Shown here: positions 34,512 to 43,762 of the stretch, in pieces
Numbering within the stretch: position 1 is the first letter of the stretch
Layout: every line of letters starts with the position of its first letter
From: Ensifer sp. PDNC004
Lineage (GTDB): Bacteria > Pseudomonadota > Alphaproteobacteria > Rhizobiales > Rhizobiaceae
Assembly (NCBI RefSeq): GCF_016919405.1
Contig: NZ_CP070352.1
Location: 806,001-870,000, forward strand
Direction: 5' to 3'
DNA length: 64,000 nucleotides
The notes under the pieces: generated by a model
What the model saw: only the letters and a program-made list of their open reading frames with translations
Database searches by the model: none
Told to the model about the DNA's origin: nothing
Made by a program: the position numbers and the translations under genes

Positions 34512-34787
34512 ATGACCGAGCACAGACACGACACCCATCCCGACATCGTCAAGCGGCTGAAACGCGCGGAAGGGCACCTGAAGAGCGTCATCGCCATGAT
34601 CGAAGGCGGCCGCCCCTGCCTCGACATCGCCCAGCAGCTCCACGCGGTGGAAAAGGCGATCAGCCAGGCGAAGCGAACACTGATCCAGGATCATCTGGAT
34701 CATTGCCTCGAAGACACGATCGGCGCGCTCCCACGCGAGCAGCGCCACTCCATCGACGAGTTCAAGGCGATCACGAAATATCTCTGA
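34512..34787 (+). CDS. CsoR/RcnR-family metal-sensing repressor (InrS-like)
   Basis: A 91-residue all-helical repressor. The metal fingerprint reads C36 (RPCLDIA), H61 and C65 (DHLDHC), the Cys-His-Cys set of CsoR and of the nickel sensor InrS. RcnR would instead have His at the last position. The N-terminus adds H4, H6 and H9. Family members bind DNA as tetramers and release it when metal binds. The next gene is an exporter with a His-rich tail, so Ni(II)/Co(II) is favoured over Cu(I). This is inference. Confidence 0.85.
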   Translation: MTEHRHDTHPDIVKRLKRAEGHLKSVIAMIEGGRPCLDIAQQLHAVEKAISQAKRTLIQDHLDHCLEDTIGALPREQRHSIDEFKAITKYL

Positions 34788-34835
34788 GCAGCAAACCCGC
34801 TGCCGCAACCCGCCACCGAGCGAGGCCCCATCGTC

Positions 34836-36158
34836 ATGCTGCAGATCCTCGCAAACCGCACCTATCGCCACCTGTTCCTGGCGCAGGTGATCGCGCTGAT
34901 CGGAACCGGCCTCGCAACCGTCGCGCTTGGGCTTCTCGCCTATGATCTGGCCGGCGCCGAAGCGGGCGCGGTGCTCGGGACGGCGCTTGCGATCAAGATG
35001 ATCGCCTATGTCGGCGTGGCGCCGATCGCCGCCGCCTTCGCCGAACGGCTTCCACGCCGTGCCATGCTCGTCAGCCTCGACCTGGTACGCGCCGCCGTGG
35101 CGCTGTTCCTGCCGTTCGTGACCGAGATCTGGCAGGTCTATGTGCTGATCTTCGTGCTGCAGTCGGCCTCGGCCGCATTTACCCCCACCTTCCAGGCGAC
35201 CATTCCCGACGTGCTGCCGGATGAAAAGGAATACACCCGCGCCCTGTCGCTCTCGCGGCTTGCCTATGATCTCGAAAGCGTCGCAAGCCCGATGCTCGCT
35301 GCGGCACTTCTTACCGTCGTCAGTTTCCACGACCTGTTCGCCGGCACGGTATTCGGCTTCCTCGCCTCGGCCGCCTTCGTCGTGTCGGTCGCACTGCCAA
35401 GCCCGAAGGCGGCGGAACGGCGCGGCATCTACGACCGCACCACGCGGGGCTTGCGCATTTATCTCGCCACACCGCGGCTCAGGGGCCTGCTCGCGCTCAA
35501 CCTTGCGGTCTCGGCGGCCGGGTCGATGGTCATCGTCAACACGGTGGTGCTGGTCCAGGCCGGCTTTGGTCTTACCCAGACCGACACGGCGATCGCGCTT
35601 GCCGCCTTTGGCTGCGGTTCGATGATTGCCGCGCTGATGCTGCCACGCCTGCTCGACCGGACACCCGACCGCTTCGCGATGTTTTCCGGGGCGACGATCC
35701 TCGTCGCCGGCCTGTTCATCGGCCCGCTCGTTCCAAGTTTCGCTGCGCTGCTGCCGCTTTGGCTCGCCATCGGTCTCGGTTACTCGCTGACCCAGACGCC
35801 GTCCGGCCGGTTGCTCCGCCGCTCCGCCCAGCCCGAAGACCGGCCGGCGCTCTTTGCCGCCCAATTCGCCCTTTCGCATGCCTGCTGGCTGATCACCTAT
35901 CCGCTGGCCGGTTGGCTCGGCGCTACCGCCGGTCTCGGAGTGACCTTCGTCGCGCTTGGCCTTATCGCCATCGGCGCCATCACTGCGGCCGCCCGGTTCT
36001 GGCCGGCGCCCGACCCGGACGAAATCGAGCACGTGCATCACGCGATGGCGGACGATCATCCCCATCTTGCCGGCGCGACGCGCGTCGGCAGCGGCCACCG
36101 CCACACCCATGTCTTCGTGATCGACAGCCATCACCCGGACTGGCCGGCCCAGCAGTAG
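34836..36158 (+). CDS. MFS metal exporter with His-rich C-terminus (NrsD/NreB-like)
   Basis: A 440-residue, 12-helix major-facilitator protein. After the last helix (~residue 400) comes a cytosolic tail with about a dozen His (EIEHVHHAMADDHPHLAG, later HRHTHVFVIDSHHPDW). Such tails mark the nickel exporters NreB and NrsD. The metal-sensor gene ends 48 bases upstream, so the two form a resistance operon under the dyad at 34484. The metal is inferred. A drug-type MFS with an incidental tail is less likely. Confidence 0.82.
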   Translation: MLQILANRTYRHLFLAQVIALIGTGLATVALGLLAYDLAGAEAGAVLGTALAIKMIAYVGVAPIAAAFAERLPRRAMLVSLDLVRAAVALFLPFVTEIWQVYVLIFVLQSASAAFTPTFQATIPDVLPDEKEYTRALSLSRLAYDLESVASPMLAAALLTVVSFHDLFAGTVFGFLASAAFVVSVALPSPKAAERRGIYDRTTRGLRIYLATPRLRGLLALNLAVSAAGSMVIVNTVVLVQAGFGLTQTDTAIALAAFGCGSMIAALMLPRLLDRTPDRFAMFSGATILVAGLFIGPLVPSFAALLPLWLAIGLGYSLTQTPSGRLLRRSAQPEDRPALFAAQFALSHACWLITYPLAGWLGATAGLGVTFVALGLIAIGAITAAARFWPAPDPDEIEHVHHAMADDHPHLAGATRVGSGHRHTHVFVIDSHHPDWPAQQ

Positions 36159-36169
36159 GCAAACGACTG

Positions 36170-36772
36170 CTACCTGGAAACGGTGTTGTTGCCGGCAAAG
36201 GACAGGATCGCCGCATCGGCGATCTCGGCGAAACGGGCGCTCGGCCCTTCGGCGCCGCTGCTCTGCTGCGCGGCGCGCGCGCCATCGATCAGCAGCAACA
36301 ATGTGTCGCCGAGCAGTTCCGCATTGGCGATGCCGGCGCGGCGGCAGAGTTCGACGACGCGGTCGCGCTGCGCATCCTTGAAGAGCCGGATCACCTCGCG
36401 TCCCGGGTGGCCCTCATCGGTCAGCTGCACGGCGGCACTCATCATCTCGCATTGGCACTTGTCCTCGCCGAGATGTTCGGCGATCCGCCGGACCCAGGCC
36501 CTGAGCTGACCGAGACCGTCTCCCGGGTGCTCGTCTTCCAGCTCGCGCCAGAAGCCATCCATCTCCATTCCCGCATGGCGCAGGCATTCGACGATCAGAT
36601 CGTCCTTCGAACTGAAGTGGCGGTAGAGCGTCATCTTGTTGCTGTCGGCAGCGTCGGCGATCGCATCGACGCCGGTGCCGCGAATGCCGCGGCGGCGGAA
36701 GAGATCGCGCGCAGCCTCGACGATGCGATCGCGCGGCGAACGACGGGATGGTTTGCACAAATCCGTTGTCAT
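36170..36772 (-). CDS. TetR-family transcriptional repressor
   Basis: A 200-residue regulator. The N-terminal helix-turn-helix spans about residues 14-60 (RIVEAARDLFRRRGIRGTGVDAIADAADSNKMTLYRHFSSKDDLI). The C-terminal ligand domain has CQC near 105. It is divergent from an RND efflux operon and has a near-perfect dyad 56 bases upstream of its start, the standard arrangement for a repressor of a multidrug pump. Confidence 0.9.
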   Translation of the reverse strand: MTTDLCKPSRRSPRDRIVEAARDLFRRRGIRGTGVDAIADAADSNKMTLYRHFSSKDDLIVECLRHAGMEMDGFWRELEDEHPGDGLGQLRAWVRRIAEHLGEDKCQCEMMSAAVQLTDEGHPGREVIRLFKDAQRDRVVELCRRAGIANAELLGDTLLLLIDGARAAQQSSGAEGPSARFAEIADAAILSFAGNNTVSR

Positions 36773-37231
36773 CGCAGTGGCCCGGCGTGAACGGCGCGGA
36801 AAATCTTGCCCCTTGACGCCCTGTCATTGGTCGATAACATGCGACGATGTTACCGACCAGTAACATTTTCGCCAGCGCGGCATATCGTGGCGCAGCCACT
36901 TGCCGCGAAAAGCTCTTCCGGAAACGACGGCGGTAACTAGCAGAAAAATTTTTATGCGCAGTGTCGGTGGGCGCGGTCGTCAGGCGTCTTTTAGCCAGAG
37001 CGCACACCGCAGAGACTTTTAAAATTCGATAACGCTCGTGATTTGGTCGTCGTGATTAGGGCCGGACCGGCCCGTCATGATCTCGTGCTGGAGCCTTACG
37101 ATGCGCATGCTGGATGGGCTGAAGGCTGGGAAGACCGTCGCTGACCGCAAGGTCCGCGCGGCGCGCACATGCATGCCGAGTTTCTGCCCCGCTGCCTGCT
37201 GCGATGGTGGCGCTCCCATAGGATCGGCCCC
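36773..37231. promoter_or_regulatory. divergent control region of tetR-type gene and RND pump
   Basis: This 459-base stretch contains the TetR-type dyad (36828-36859). A rightward promoter candidate overlaps it: TTGACG 36813-36818 and TAACAT 36835-36840, spacing 16. The remaining ~370 bases to the pump start show no gene, with an AT-rich patch near 36938-36958. The RND frame can be extended left to 37169, but the fold starts at 37232. Confidence 0.5.
36828..36859. promoter_or_regulatory. TetR-type operator
   Basis: Arms TGGTCGATAACAT and ATGTTACCGACCA are complementary at 12 of 13 positions around GCGACG. The dyad overlaps a rightward -10-like element, so binding would block the pump promoter and the repressor's own promoter. 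Confidence 0.7.
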
Positions 37232-40200
37232 ATGATCGACTTCTTCATCCACCGGCCGATCTTCGCATCGGCGATCGCCATCATCATGACGCTTGCCGGC
37301 GGCATCTGCTACTTCCTGCTGCCGATCTCGCAGTTTCCCGACGTGACGCCGCCGCAGATCGTCGTTGCCGCCAACTATCCGGGCGCCAGCGCCCAGGTGG
37401 TCGCCGACACAGTAACGACGCCGCTCGAACAGCAGATCAACGGCGTGCCGGGCATGCTCTACATGACCTCGACCAGCTCGAACGACGGCTCGTCGCGCAT
37501 CATCATTTCCTTCGAAGTGGGCTATCCGATCGACGTCGCCGCGCTCGACGTACAAAACCGTGTCTCGCAGGCCGCCTCCTCGCTTCCGGCCCTCGTCAAC
37601 CAGACGGGCGTGACCATCGCCAAGCAAATCCCCAATTTCACCGTGCTCGTCAGCCTGGATTCGCCCGACAATTCGGTCGATTTCGCCGCCGTCAGCAACT
37701 ACGCCTACCTGCAGATCCTCGACCCGCTGAAACGCCTGCCGGGCGTTGGCGACGTCCAGCTGTTCGGCGAGCGCCGCTATTCGATGCGCGTCTGGCTGGA
37801 TCCGGATCGCATGGCCAATCTCGGCATTACCGCCGTCGACGTCCAGAACGTCATTGCCGAGCAGAACATCCAGGTTGCCGGCGGCAAGATCGGGCAATCG
37901 CCGGCGCCGGCCGGAACGCCCTTCGAAATGCAGATCAACGCGCTTGGACGCTTGAGCGACCCATCGCAGTTCGGCGACATCGTGCTTCGCGCCGACCAGA
38001 CGACGGGGGCGACGACGCGGCTGCGCGATGTGGCGCGCATCGAACTCGGGGCACTGCTCTATTCCTCGTCGGTCACTTTCAATGGCAAGGAAAGCGTCGT
38101 GCTTGCCGTCTTCCAGGCGCCGGGCTCCAACGCGCTCGACCTGCAGGCGCGCGTGCAGGCGAAGATGGACGAGCTGTCGCAGCGCTTCCCCGCGGGCATC
38201 GCCTACCACATGTTCTACGACACCACGCGTTTCGTCTCGGCGGCGATGAAGGATGTCGTGTTCACGCTGCTCGAGGCGCTCGCCCTCGTCGTCTTCGTCG
38301 TCTTCATCTTCCTGCAAAACCTGCGCACGACGATCATCCCGACGATCGCCATTCCGGTTTCGTTGATCGCGACGCTGGTCGTCATGTATCTCTTCGGCTT
38401 CTCGCTCAACATGCTGAGCCTGCTCGGCATGGTGCTCGCCATCGGGCTTGTGGTCGACGATGCAATCGTCGTCGTCGAGAATGTCGAACGCCAGCTCGAG
38501 GCCGGGCTGCCGCCGCTCGAGGCCACTAAAAAGGCGATGCAGGAGGTGACGGGGCCGATCATCGCCACGACCGCGGTGCTGCTTGCCGTCTTCATCCCCG
38601 TCGCCTTCATCCCGGGCGTCGCCGGCAGCCTCTACAACCAGTTTGCGCTGACCGTCGCGATCTCCGTCGCCTTCTCCGCCTTCAATTCGCTGACCCTCAG
38701 TCCGGCGCTGAGCGCCGCGTTCCTGCGCTATCGCGGCGAACCGCGTTTTCCGCTGTTCCGCTGGTTCAACAGCGGTTTTCATGCGCTGTCGCACAGTTAT
38801 GCGCGCAGCGTCGCCGGGCTCGTGCGCTGGCGCTGGGCGCTGTTTGCCGTCTTCCTCGCCGCGATCGCCTCGACCTACGCGCTATGGCAGCGCATCCCTT
38901 CGACCTTCCTGCCGGTCGAAGACCAGGGCTATTTCTTCGTCGTCATCCAGCTGCCCGACGGCGCTTCACTCGAACGCACAGAGGCGGTCGCGCGGCGTTC
39001 GGAAGAGATCCTGCGCGGCACCGCCGGCGTCGATTTCGTCGGTTCGGTCGTCGGCTTCAACTTCCTGTCCTTTGCCGCCCAGTCGAACTCGGCAGTGCAG
39101 TTCGCCGTGCTGAAGCCATGGGACGAACGGCCGCCCGAACAGGGGGCTTCGGCGTTGCGCGAGGCGGTGATGCCGCAACTGCTGCAGATCCCGGACGCGC
39201 TGGTGCTCGCCTTCGACCCGCCATCGATCCAGGGGCTGGGTGCCACCGGTGGCTTCGAGTTCCAGGTGGAGGACCTTGCCGGCCGCAGCGCCGAGGCGCT
39301 GAACGAAGCGACGCAGGCGCTGATTGCCGAGGCGCGCAAGCAGCCGGAAATCAATCCCTACCAGTTGTTTACCACCTTCAGCACCTCGAGCCCGCAGTTC
39401 GACTATGACCTCGACCGCGACAAGGCAAAGCTGCTGGGCCTGAGCCTGCCGGATATCTTCAGCACGCTGCAGATCTATTTCGGCTCGCTCTATGTCAACG
39501 ACTTCAACATCTTCGGCCGAACCTTCCGCGTGACGCTGCAGGCAGACCAGGGTGCGCGGGCCTCGGCGACGGATCTGTCACGCCTGTATGTCCGCAACAC
39601 GGAAGGCGAAATGGTGCCGCTCAACACGCTCGGAACATTCAAGCCGACGGTCGGCCCGGAAACCATCACCCACTACAACAACTACCCCTCGGCGCTGATC
39701 AACGGCGCGGCAGCGCCCGGCTTCAGCTCGAGCCAGGCAGTAGCGGCGATGGAGCGGGTGGCAAAAACGACGCTGCCCAGGGACTACACATTCGAATGGA
39801 CCGGCATTACCTATCAGGAGATCCGGGCAGGCTCGATCGCCGCGCTCGTTTTTGCGCTCGCCCTCGTCTTCTGCTTCCTGATCCTGGCCGCCCAGTATGA
39901 AAGCTGGTCGATGCCTTTCATGGTGCTGCTTTCGGTGCCGCTTGCGCTCCTGGGTGCGCTCTCGGCGCTGTGGCTGCGCGGTATGCAGATCGACGTCTAT
40001 TCGCAGATCGGTTTCGTGATGCTGGTCGGACTTGCCGCCAAGAACGCCATCCTGATCGTCGAGTTCGCAAGACGGCGGCGCGAGGAAGGGCTCGACGTGG
40101 TCGCCGCCGCCGCGGAAGCGGCGCGGCTGCGACTGCGGCCGATCCTGATGACGGCCTTTGCCTTCATCCTCGGCGTGCTGCCGCTGATGTATGCCAGAGG

Positions 40201-40375
40201 CGCCGGCGCCGCCAGCCGCCAGTCGATCGGCACCACCGTCTTCGGCGGCATGCTGGCGGCAACGATCCTCACACTCATTTTCGTCCCGGTCTTCTACGCG
40301 GTCATCGAAAAATGGCGCGAGGGCACGTCCTCGCAACCGATCGGCCAGCGTCAAGAGCCGGAGGCGGCGGAATAG
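37232..40375 (+). CDS. RND multidrug efflux permease (HAE1, AcrB/MexF-like)
   Basis: A 1047-residue proton-driven exporter of full family length. ATG 37232 opens the canonical MIDFFIHRPIFASAIAIIMTLAG. Proton-relay residues D409/D410 lie in GLVVDDAIVVVENVER of helix 4. The partner Lys lies in VGLAAKNAILIVEFARRRREEG. Two large periplasmic loops follow helices 1 and 7. The adaptor follows 15 bases later, and no outer-membrane channel gene is present. Expression is likely controlled by the divergent TetR protein. Confidence 0.93.
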   Translation: MIDFFIHRPIFASAIAIIMTLAGGICYFLLPISQFPDVTPPQIVVAANYPGASAQVVADTVTTPLEQQINGVPGMLYMTSTSSNDGSSRIIISFEVGYPIDVAALDVQNRVSQAASSLPALVNQTGVTIAKQIPNFTVLVSLDSPDNSVDFAAVSNYAYLQILDPLKRLPGVGDVQLFGERRYSMRVWLDPDRMANLGITAVDVQNVIAEQNIQVAGGKIGQSPAPAGTPFEMQINALGRLSDPSQFGDIVLRADQTTGATTRLRDVARIELGALLYSSSVTFNGKESVVLAVFQAPGSNALDLQARVQAKMDELSQRFPAGIAYHMFYDTTRFVSAAMKDVVFTLLEALALVVFVVFIFLQNLRTTIIPTIAIPVSLIATLVVMYLFGFSLNMLSLLGMVLAIGLVVDDAIVVVENVERQLEAGLPPLEATKKAMQEVTGPIIATTAVLLAVFIPVAFIPGVAGSLYNQFALTVAISVAFSAFNSLTLSPALSAAFLRYRGEPRFPLFRWFNSGFHALSHSYARSVAGLVRWRWALFAVFLAAIASTYALWQRIPSTFLPVEDQGYFFVVIQLPDGASLERTEAVARRSEEILRGTAGVDFVGSVVGFNFLSFAAQSNSAVQFAVLKPWDERPPEQGASALREAVMPQLLQIPDALVLAFDPPSIQGLGATGGFEFQVEDLAGRSAEALNEATQALIAEARKQPEINPYQLFTTFSTSSPQFDYDLDRDKAKLLGLSLPDIFSTLQIYFGSLYVNDFNIFGRTFRVTLQADQGARASATDLSRLYVRNTEGEMVPLNTLGTFKPTVGPETITHYNNYPSALINGAAAPGFSSSQAVAAMERVAKTTLPRDYTFEWTGITYQEIRAGSIAALVFALALVFCFLILAAQYESWSMPFMVLLSVPLALLGALSALWLRGMQIDVYSQIGFVMLVGLAAKNAILIVEFARRRREEGLDVVAAAAEAARLRLRPILMTAFAFILGVLPLMYARGAGAASRQSIGTTVFGGMLAATILTLIFVPVFYAVIEKWREGTSSQPIGQRQEPEAAE

Positions 40376-40390
40376 GTATTGGAGCCTGAC

Positions 40391-41542
40391 ATGCGTGGTT
40401 CGAGACTGGTCCTTGCCGCAGTGGTCGTGGTCGCTGCCCTTGCTGCGGCCTATCACTACAAGAACGGCGGCTTCGAGCTGAAAGGCGGCGACGCCGGCGC
40501 GGCGATGGGGCCGCCGCAGCAGGCTGTGCCCGTTCCCGTCGCCTCGGTCGTCAAGAAAACCATTCCCATCTATCTCGATTATTCGGCGCGCACCGAAGCG
40601 ATCCGCAACGTGACGCTGCGCGCCAAGATCACGGGCTATATCGAAGCGCAGGCGGCACCCGACGGCTCGGACGTGAAGGAAGGCGACCTGCTCTACCGGA
40701 TCGACGCACGCGACTATGGCGCAGCGCTCGATCAGGCGAAGGCCCAGGTCGAGCGGGACGAGGCGTCTCTCGCCTATCTGCGCTCCAACCTCAACCGCGG
40801 CAACGAACTCGCCACGACGGGCTATCTCGACAAGGACAGCTTTGATCAGCGCCAGAGCGCGGTGCATCAGGCCGAGGCCGCACTTGCCATGTCGCGGGCG
40901 GCCGTGCGCACCGCCGAGATCAACTTCGACTACACTGAGATCCGCGCGCCTTTTGCCGGCCGTCTCGGCCGCGACCAGGCGCCGGAGGGAACACTCGTCA
41001 GCAACACCGCGGGAACGCCGCTCAACAACCTCGTGCAGCTTTCGCCGATCTATGTCTCCTTCAACCCGAGCGAAACGGAGCTCGCCGACATCCAGAAGGC
41101 ACGGGCAAAGGGTAAGGTCGAGGCGGAAGTGCTTCTGCCCGGCGACAAGGAACCGCGCTATCGCGGAGAGCTCAGCTTCATCAACAACACCGTCGAGGGC
41201 AACACCGGAACGGTCGTCGCCCGTGTGACAATCGACAACACGGATCTCTCCTTGCTGCCCGGCCAATATGTTCGCGTCCGGCTGAAGATCCGCGACGAAA
41301 CCAACGTGCTGATGGTGCCGGAAACGGCGCTCGGCTCAAGCCAGCTCGGCAAGTACATCTATGTCGTCGGTAAGGGGGAAACCGTCGAGCAGCGGCTCGT
41401 CACTCTCGGGCCGACGAGCGGCGATCTCATCGGCCTGACGTCAGGGGTTTCGGAGGGCGACCAGGTGATCGCCGGAAACCTGCAGAAGATTTTCCCGGGC
41501 GCACCGGTCAAACCGATGCCGGCCGAACAGGCGCAGAAGTAG
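40391..41542 (+). CDS. RND periplasmic adaptor subunit (MFP/HlyD family)
   Basis: A 383-residue membrane-fusion protein with an N-terminal anchor (LVLAAVVVVAALAAAYHY). The lipoyl half-motifs are RAKITGYIEAQAAPDGSDVKEGDLLYRID and FDYTEIRAPFAGRLG, with an alpha-hairpin between them (AQVERDEASLAYLRSNLNRG). Beta-barrel and membrane-proximal domains follow. ATG 40391 with GGAG is preferred over the TTG 12 bases earlier. Usually the adaptor precedes the pump; here it follows. Confidence 0.92.
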   Translation: MRGSRLVLAAVVVVAALAAAYHYKNGGFELKGGDAGAAMGPPQQAVPVPVASVVKKTIPIYLDYSARTEAIRNVTLRAKITGYIEAQAAPDGSDVKEGDLLYRIDARDYGAALDQAKAQVERDEASLAYLRSNLNRGNELATTGYLDKDSFDQRQSAVHQAEAALAMSRAAVRTAEINFDYTEIRAPFAGRLGRDQAPEGTLVSNTAGTPLNNLVQLSPIYVSFNPSETELADIQKARAKGKVEAEVLLPGDKEPRYRGELSFINNTVEGNTGTVVARVTIDNTDLSLLPGQYVRVRLKIRDETNVLMVPETALGSSQLGKYIYVVGKGETVEQRLVTLGPTSGDLIGLTSGVSEGDQVIAGNLQKIFPGAPVKPMPAEQAQK

Positions 41543-41560
41543 GCCAGCCACTGGCCCGGG

Positions 41561-42469
41561 CTACGTCCTTTTCAGGATCGGGAAGACCATTCCGAACGTG
41601 ATGACGGCAATGGCGACGACCTGAAGCAGCGTCGGAACTTCACCGAGAACGACGACGCCCGCCGCGGTCGTCGTCACCGGGACGCACGGCATGAACAGCG
41701 ACGCAGGCTGCGGGCCCAATTGACGGATGACATAGGTGTAAAGAACACTCGCGAGCGCTCCGGCGAGAAAGCCCTGGATGACGAATTGCGTAGCGATTTC
41801 GGCGAACGGGGCGGTGGCAAATCCGCTCGGCGCCAGGATGTGCAGCAAGGGCAATGGCAGGCAAGAGAAGAAGACGACAGCGATCGTCGCCGTGACCGCA
41901 TCGACGGACCATAGCCGCACCAACACCGCATAGGCCGCGAACATGACCCCCGATACGGCAAACAACAGATCGCCGCGCAGCGTTTCCCCGTCCCCAACGC
42001 CCGACTGGACGACGAACAGCAGAAGGCCGGCAATGACCGTGGCGATACCTGCAAGGCGCACGCCGGAGACCTTGTCCTTGAAGACGACGCGCGAGAACAG
42101 GAACGAGAAGAAGACGATTACGGCTGGAGAGAGCGCGGCCGCATGGGCCGCTGGCGCAAGCGCCAGTCCCTGATTGATGATCAGCGGGTAAGGCAGCCCC
42201 GTCAACAGCGCCAACACAGCGGCCTTCCGCCAGCCGAGTTGGCTCAGCCTCGGTACGCCGATCCCCAGGAGCACCGGCAGGAACGCAAGGGCAGCGCCCG
42301 AGAACCGCAGGCTAACGATGTCGGCTGGCGTCAGATGCGCGCGCAGACTGAACCTTGCGGCGACAAACTGGACGGTGGTGATGGCGACGACCGCCAACCC
42401 TGCGAGGATGGCGAGCCGCCGGCGACTGGCACTGTCATCGAACGTCATATCATCAGCGCTTGCAGCCAT
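41561..42469 (-). CDS. DMT-superfamily (EamA) exporter
   Basis: A 302-residue inner-membrane protein with ten predicted helices in two EamA halves (first half begins LAILAGLAVVAITTVQFVAARF; second near LLFAVSGVMFAAYAVLVRLW). ATG 42469 fits the family start; the frame extends to 42508 without a ribosome site. It is divergent from an Lrp-type regulator, a common arrangement for amino-acid exporters. Substrate is not predictable. Confidence 0.85.
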   Translation of the reverse strand: MAASADDMTFDDSASRRRLAILAGLAVVAITTVQFVAARFSLRAHLTPADIVSLRFSGAALAFLPVLLGIGVPRLSQLGWRKAAVLALLTGLPYPLIINQGLALAPAAHAAALSPAVIVFFSFLFSRVVFKDKVSGVRLAGIATVIAGLLLFVVQSGVGDGETLRGDLLFAVSGVMFAAYAVLVRLWSVDAVTATIAVVFFSCLPLPLLHILAPSGFATAPFAEIATQFVIQGFLAGALASVLYTYVIRQLGPQPASLFMPCVPVTTTAAGVVVLGEVPTLLQVVAIAVITFGMVFPILKRT

Positions 42470-42589
42470 GGCGCTCACCCCCTCATTCTCCGCCTGCGAT
42501 ATGCGCATGGTATTGCCGCATTCAGTGCGTCTGAATATGCTGATTGCAGCTCCATTGCGTGAGATTCACTCTATTGAGGATCGTTCAGC

Positions 42590-43063
42590 GTGAAGAATGA
42601 AATTCCTGGTCTCGACGCCATCGACCGAACCTTGCTGAGGCTGCTTCAGGAAGACGGCCGGCGCACCACGCTTGAACTGGCAGGCCGGGTCGGCCTGTCG
42701 CCGACCGGCGCCAGCCAGCGCGTCAAGCGCCTCTTCCGCGAGGGTTATGTGAGGGCCGTGCGCGCGATCCTCGATCCGAAGAAGATCGGCCGGGGCACCG
42801 TCGTCTTCATCCAGGTGCGCCTCGACCATACCGCCCCGCATATCTTCGAGCGCTTCTCCGAAGCGGTCGCAAAGGCACCTGAAGTTCTGGAATGCCACAT
42901 GGTGATCGGCGGCTTCGATTATCTGGTGAAGGCGCGCATTGCCGACATGTCGCTGTTCCAGGATTTTCTCGAACGGGTCATCCTGCCCCTGCCTGGCGTC
43001 CGGGAGACGCACACCTACGCCTCGGTCGGCGACGTCAAGCCGGACGCGCTGCTGCCGATCTGA
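42590..43063 (+). CDS. Lrp/AsnC-family transcriptional regulator
   Basis: A 157-residue regulator with an N-terminal helix-turn-helix (LDAIDRTLLRLLQEDGRRTTLELAGRVGLSPTGASQRVKRLFREGYV, ~residues 8-55) and a C-terminal RAM ligand domain (VVFIQVRL, ECHMVIGGFDYLVKARIADMSLFQDFL). It is divergent from the EamA exporter, which it probably controls in response to an amino acid. Confidence 0.92.
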   Translation: MKNEIPGLDAIDRTLLRLLQEDGRRTTLELAGRVGLSPTGASQRVKRLFREGYVRAVRAILDPKKIGRGTVVFIQVRLDHTAPHIFERFSEAVAKAPEVLECHMVIGGFDYLVKARIADMSLFQDFLERVILPLPGVRETHTYASVGDVKPDALLPI

Positions 43064-43205
43064 TGCTACGGCGGGCTCCGGCCACGGCCAGATCCGCCCC
43101 CAAAGCAAAGCGGCGCAGTTGGCCCGCGACGGGTCGTTGGAGTGCCGGCGCGCTGTTGTACCTTGAGCGACGAGCGATCTATCGCGCGGGCCGCAGATCC
43201 CTTGA

Positions 43206-43655
43206 TCACAAGGTGCAGTCTTCGCCCGGCACGGCCGCCCTGAAACCGAGGAGCGCGCCGAGCGTCGAGCGCTTCTCAACGAGATCCGCGAGCGTGTACT
43301 TGTCGAAGACCGCGACGAAGGCGGCCGTGGCTTCCGAAAGGACGGACGGCAGGCTGCAGGCGGGTGCGATGAGGCAACCCCGGCAGTCGATCAGATCCGA
43401 CAGTTCCTCCGTGTGGCGAAGAAGAGCGCCGAGATTGATTTCGTTTGCAGCCCTTGCAAGCCTGATACCGCCGTTGCGGCCGCGCACGGCCTCGAGAAAC
43501 CCTGCATTCGCGAGGTCTTGAACCACTTTCATCATATGGTTCTGCGAGACCGAGAAGGTATCGGATATCCCCCGGATGGAGCTGAGCCCCGCCGGCTGTG
43601 AGCCCAGATAGATCATCAGGCGCATCGCATAGTCGGTGTATTTCGTGAGCCTCAT
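43206..43655 (-). CDS. nsrR: Rrf2-family nitric-oxide-sensing repressor NsrR
   Basis: A 149-residue Rrf2 protein. The N-terminal winged helix starts MRLTKYTDYAMRLMIYL; D8 and the cysteines C91, C94 and C100 (DCRGCLIAPAC) are the expected iron-sulfur ligands of NsrR. NO damages the cluster and lifts repression. It is divergent from flavohaemoglobin, and two NsrR-type dyads lie in the gap. Other Rrf2 members (IscR, RirA) are less likely because of the Cys spacing and the neighbour. Confidence 0.9.
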   Translation of the reverse strand: MRLTKYTDYAMRLMIYLGSQPAGLSSIRGISDTFSVSQNHMMKVVQDLANAGFLEAVRGRNGGIRLARAANEINLGALLRHTEELSDLIDCRGCLIAPACSLPSVLSEATAAFVAVFDKYTLADLVEKRSTLGALLGFRAAVPGEDCTL

Positions 43656-43687
43656 CGCGGGTCTGCGTCAAAAAGTCCGTTCAAAAA

Positions 43688-43710
43688 AACATGCATTTTA
43701 TTAGCATCTT
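43688..43710. promoter_or_regulatory. NsrR-type site, distal copy
   Basis: The left half AACATGCATTT matches the NsrR half-site AAGATGYATTT at 10 of 11 positions. One base later the opposite half (read on the minus strand, AAGATGCTAAT) keeps the AAGATGC core. It lies 33 bases from the nsrR start codon. Confidence 0.55.
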
Positions 43711-43724
43711 TGATCGCGAGCGAA

Positions 43725-43747
43725 TAGATGTATTTCAGATACATCTT
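43725..43747. promoter_or_regulatory. NsrR-type site, proximal copy
   Basis: Half-sites TAGATGTATTT and, on the other strand, AAGATGTATCT are separated by one base in the 11-1-11 layout of known NsrR operators. The core AGATGTAT-N5-ATACATCT is a perfect dyad. It lies about 225 bases before hmp, so the hmp promoter and a leader follow it. Confidence 0.75.
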
Positions 43748-43762
43748 TAAGGGTCATTTGCG

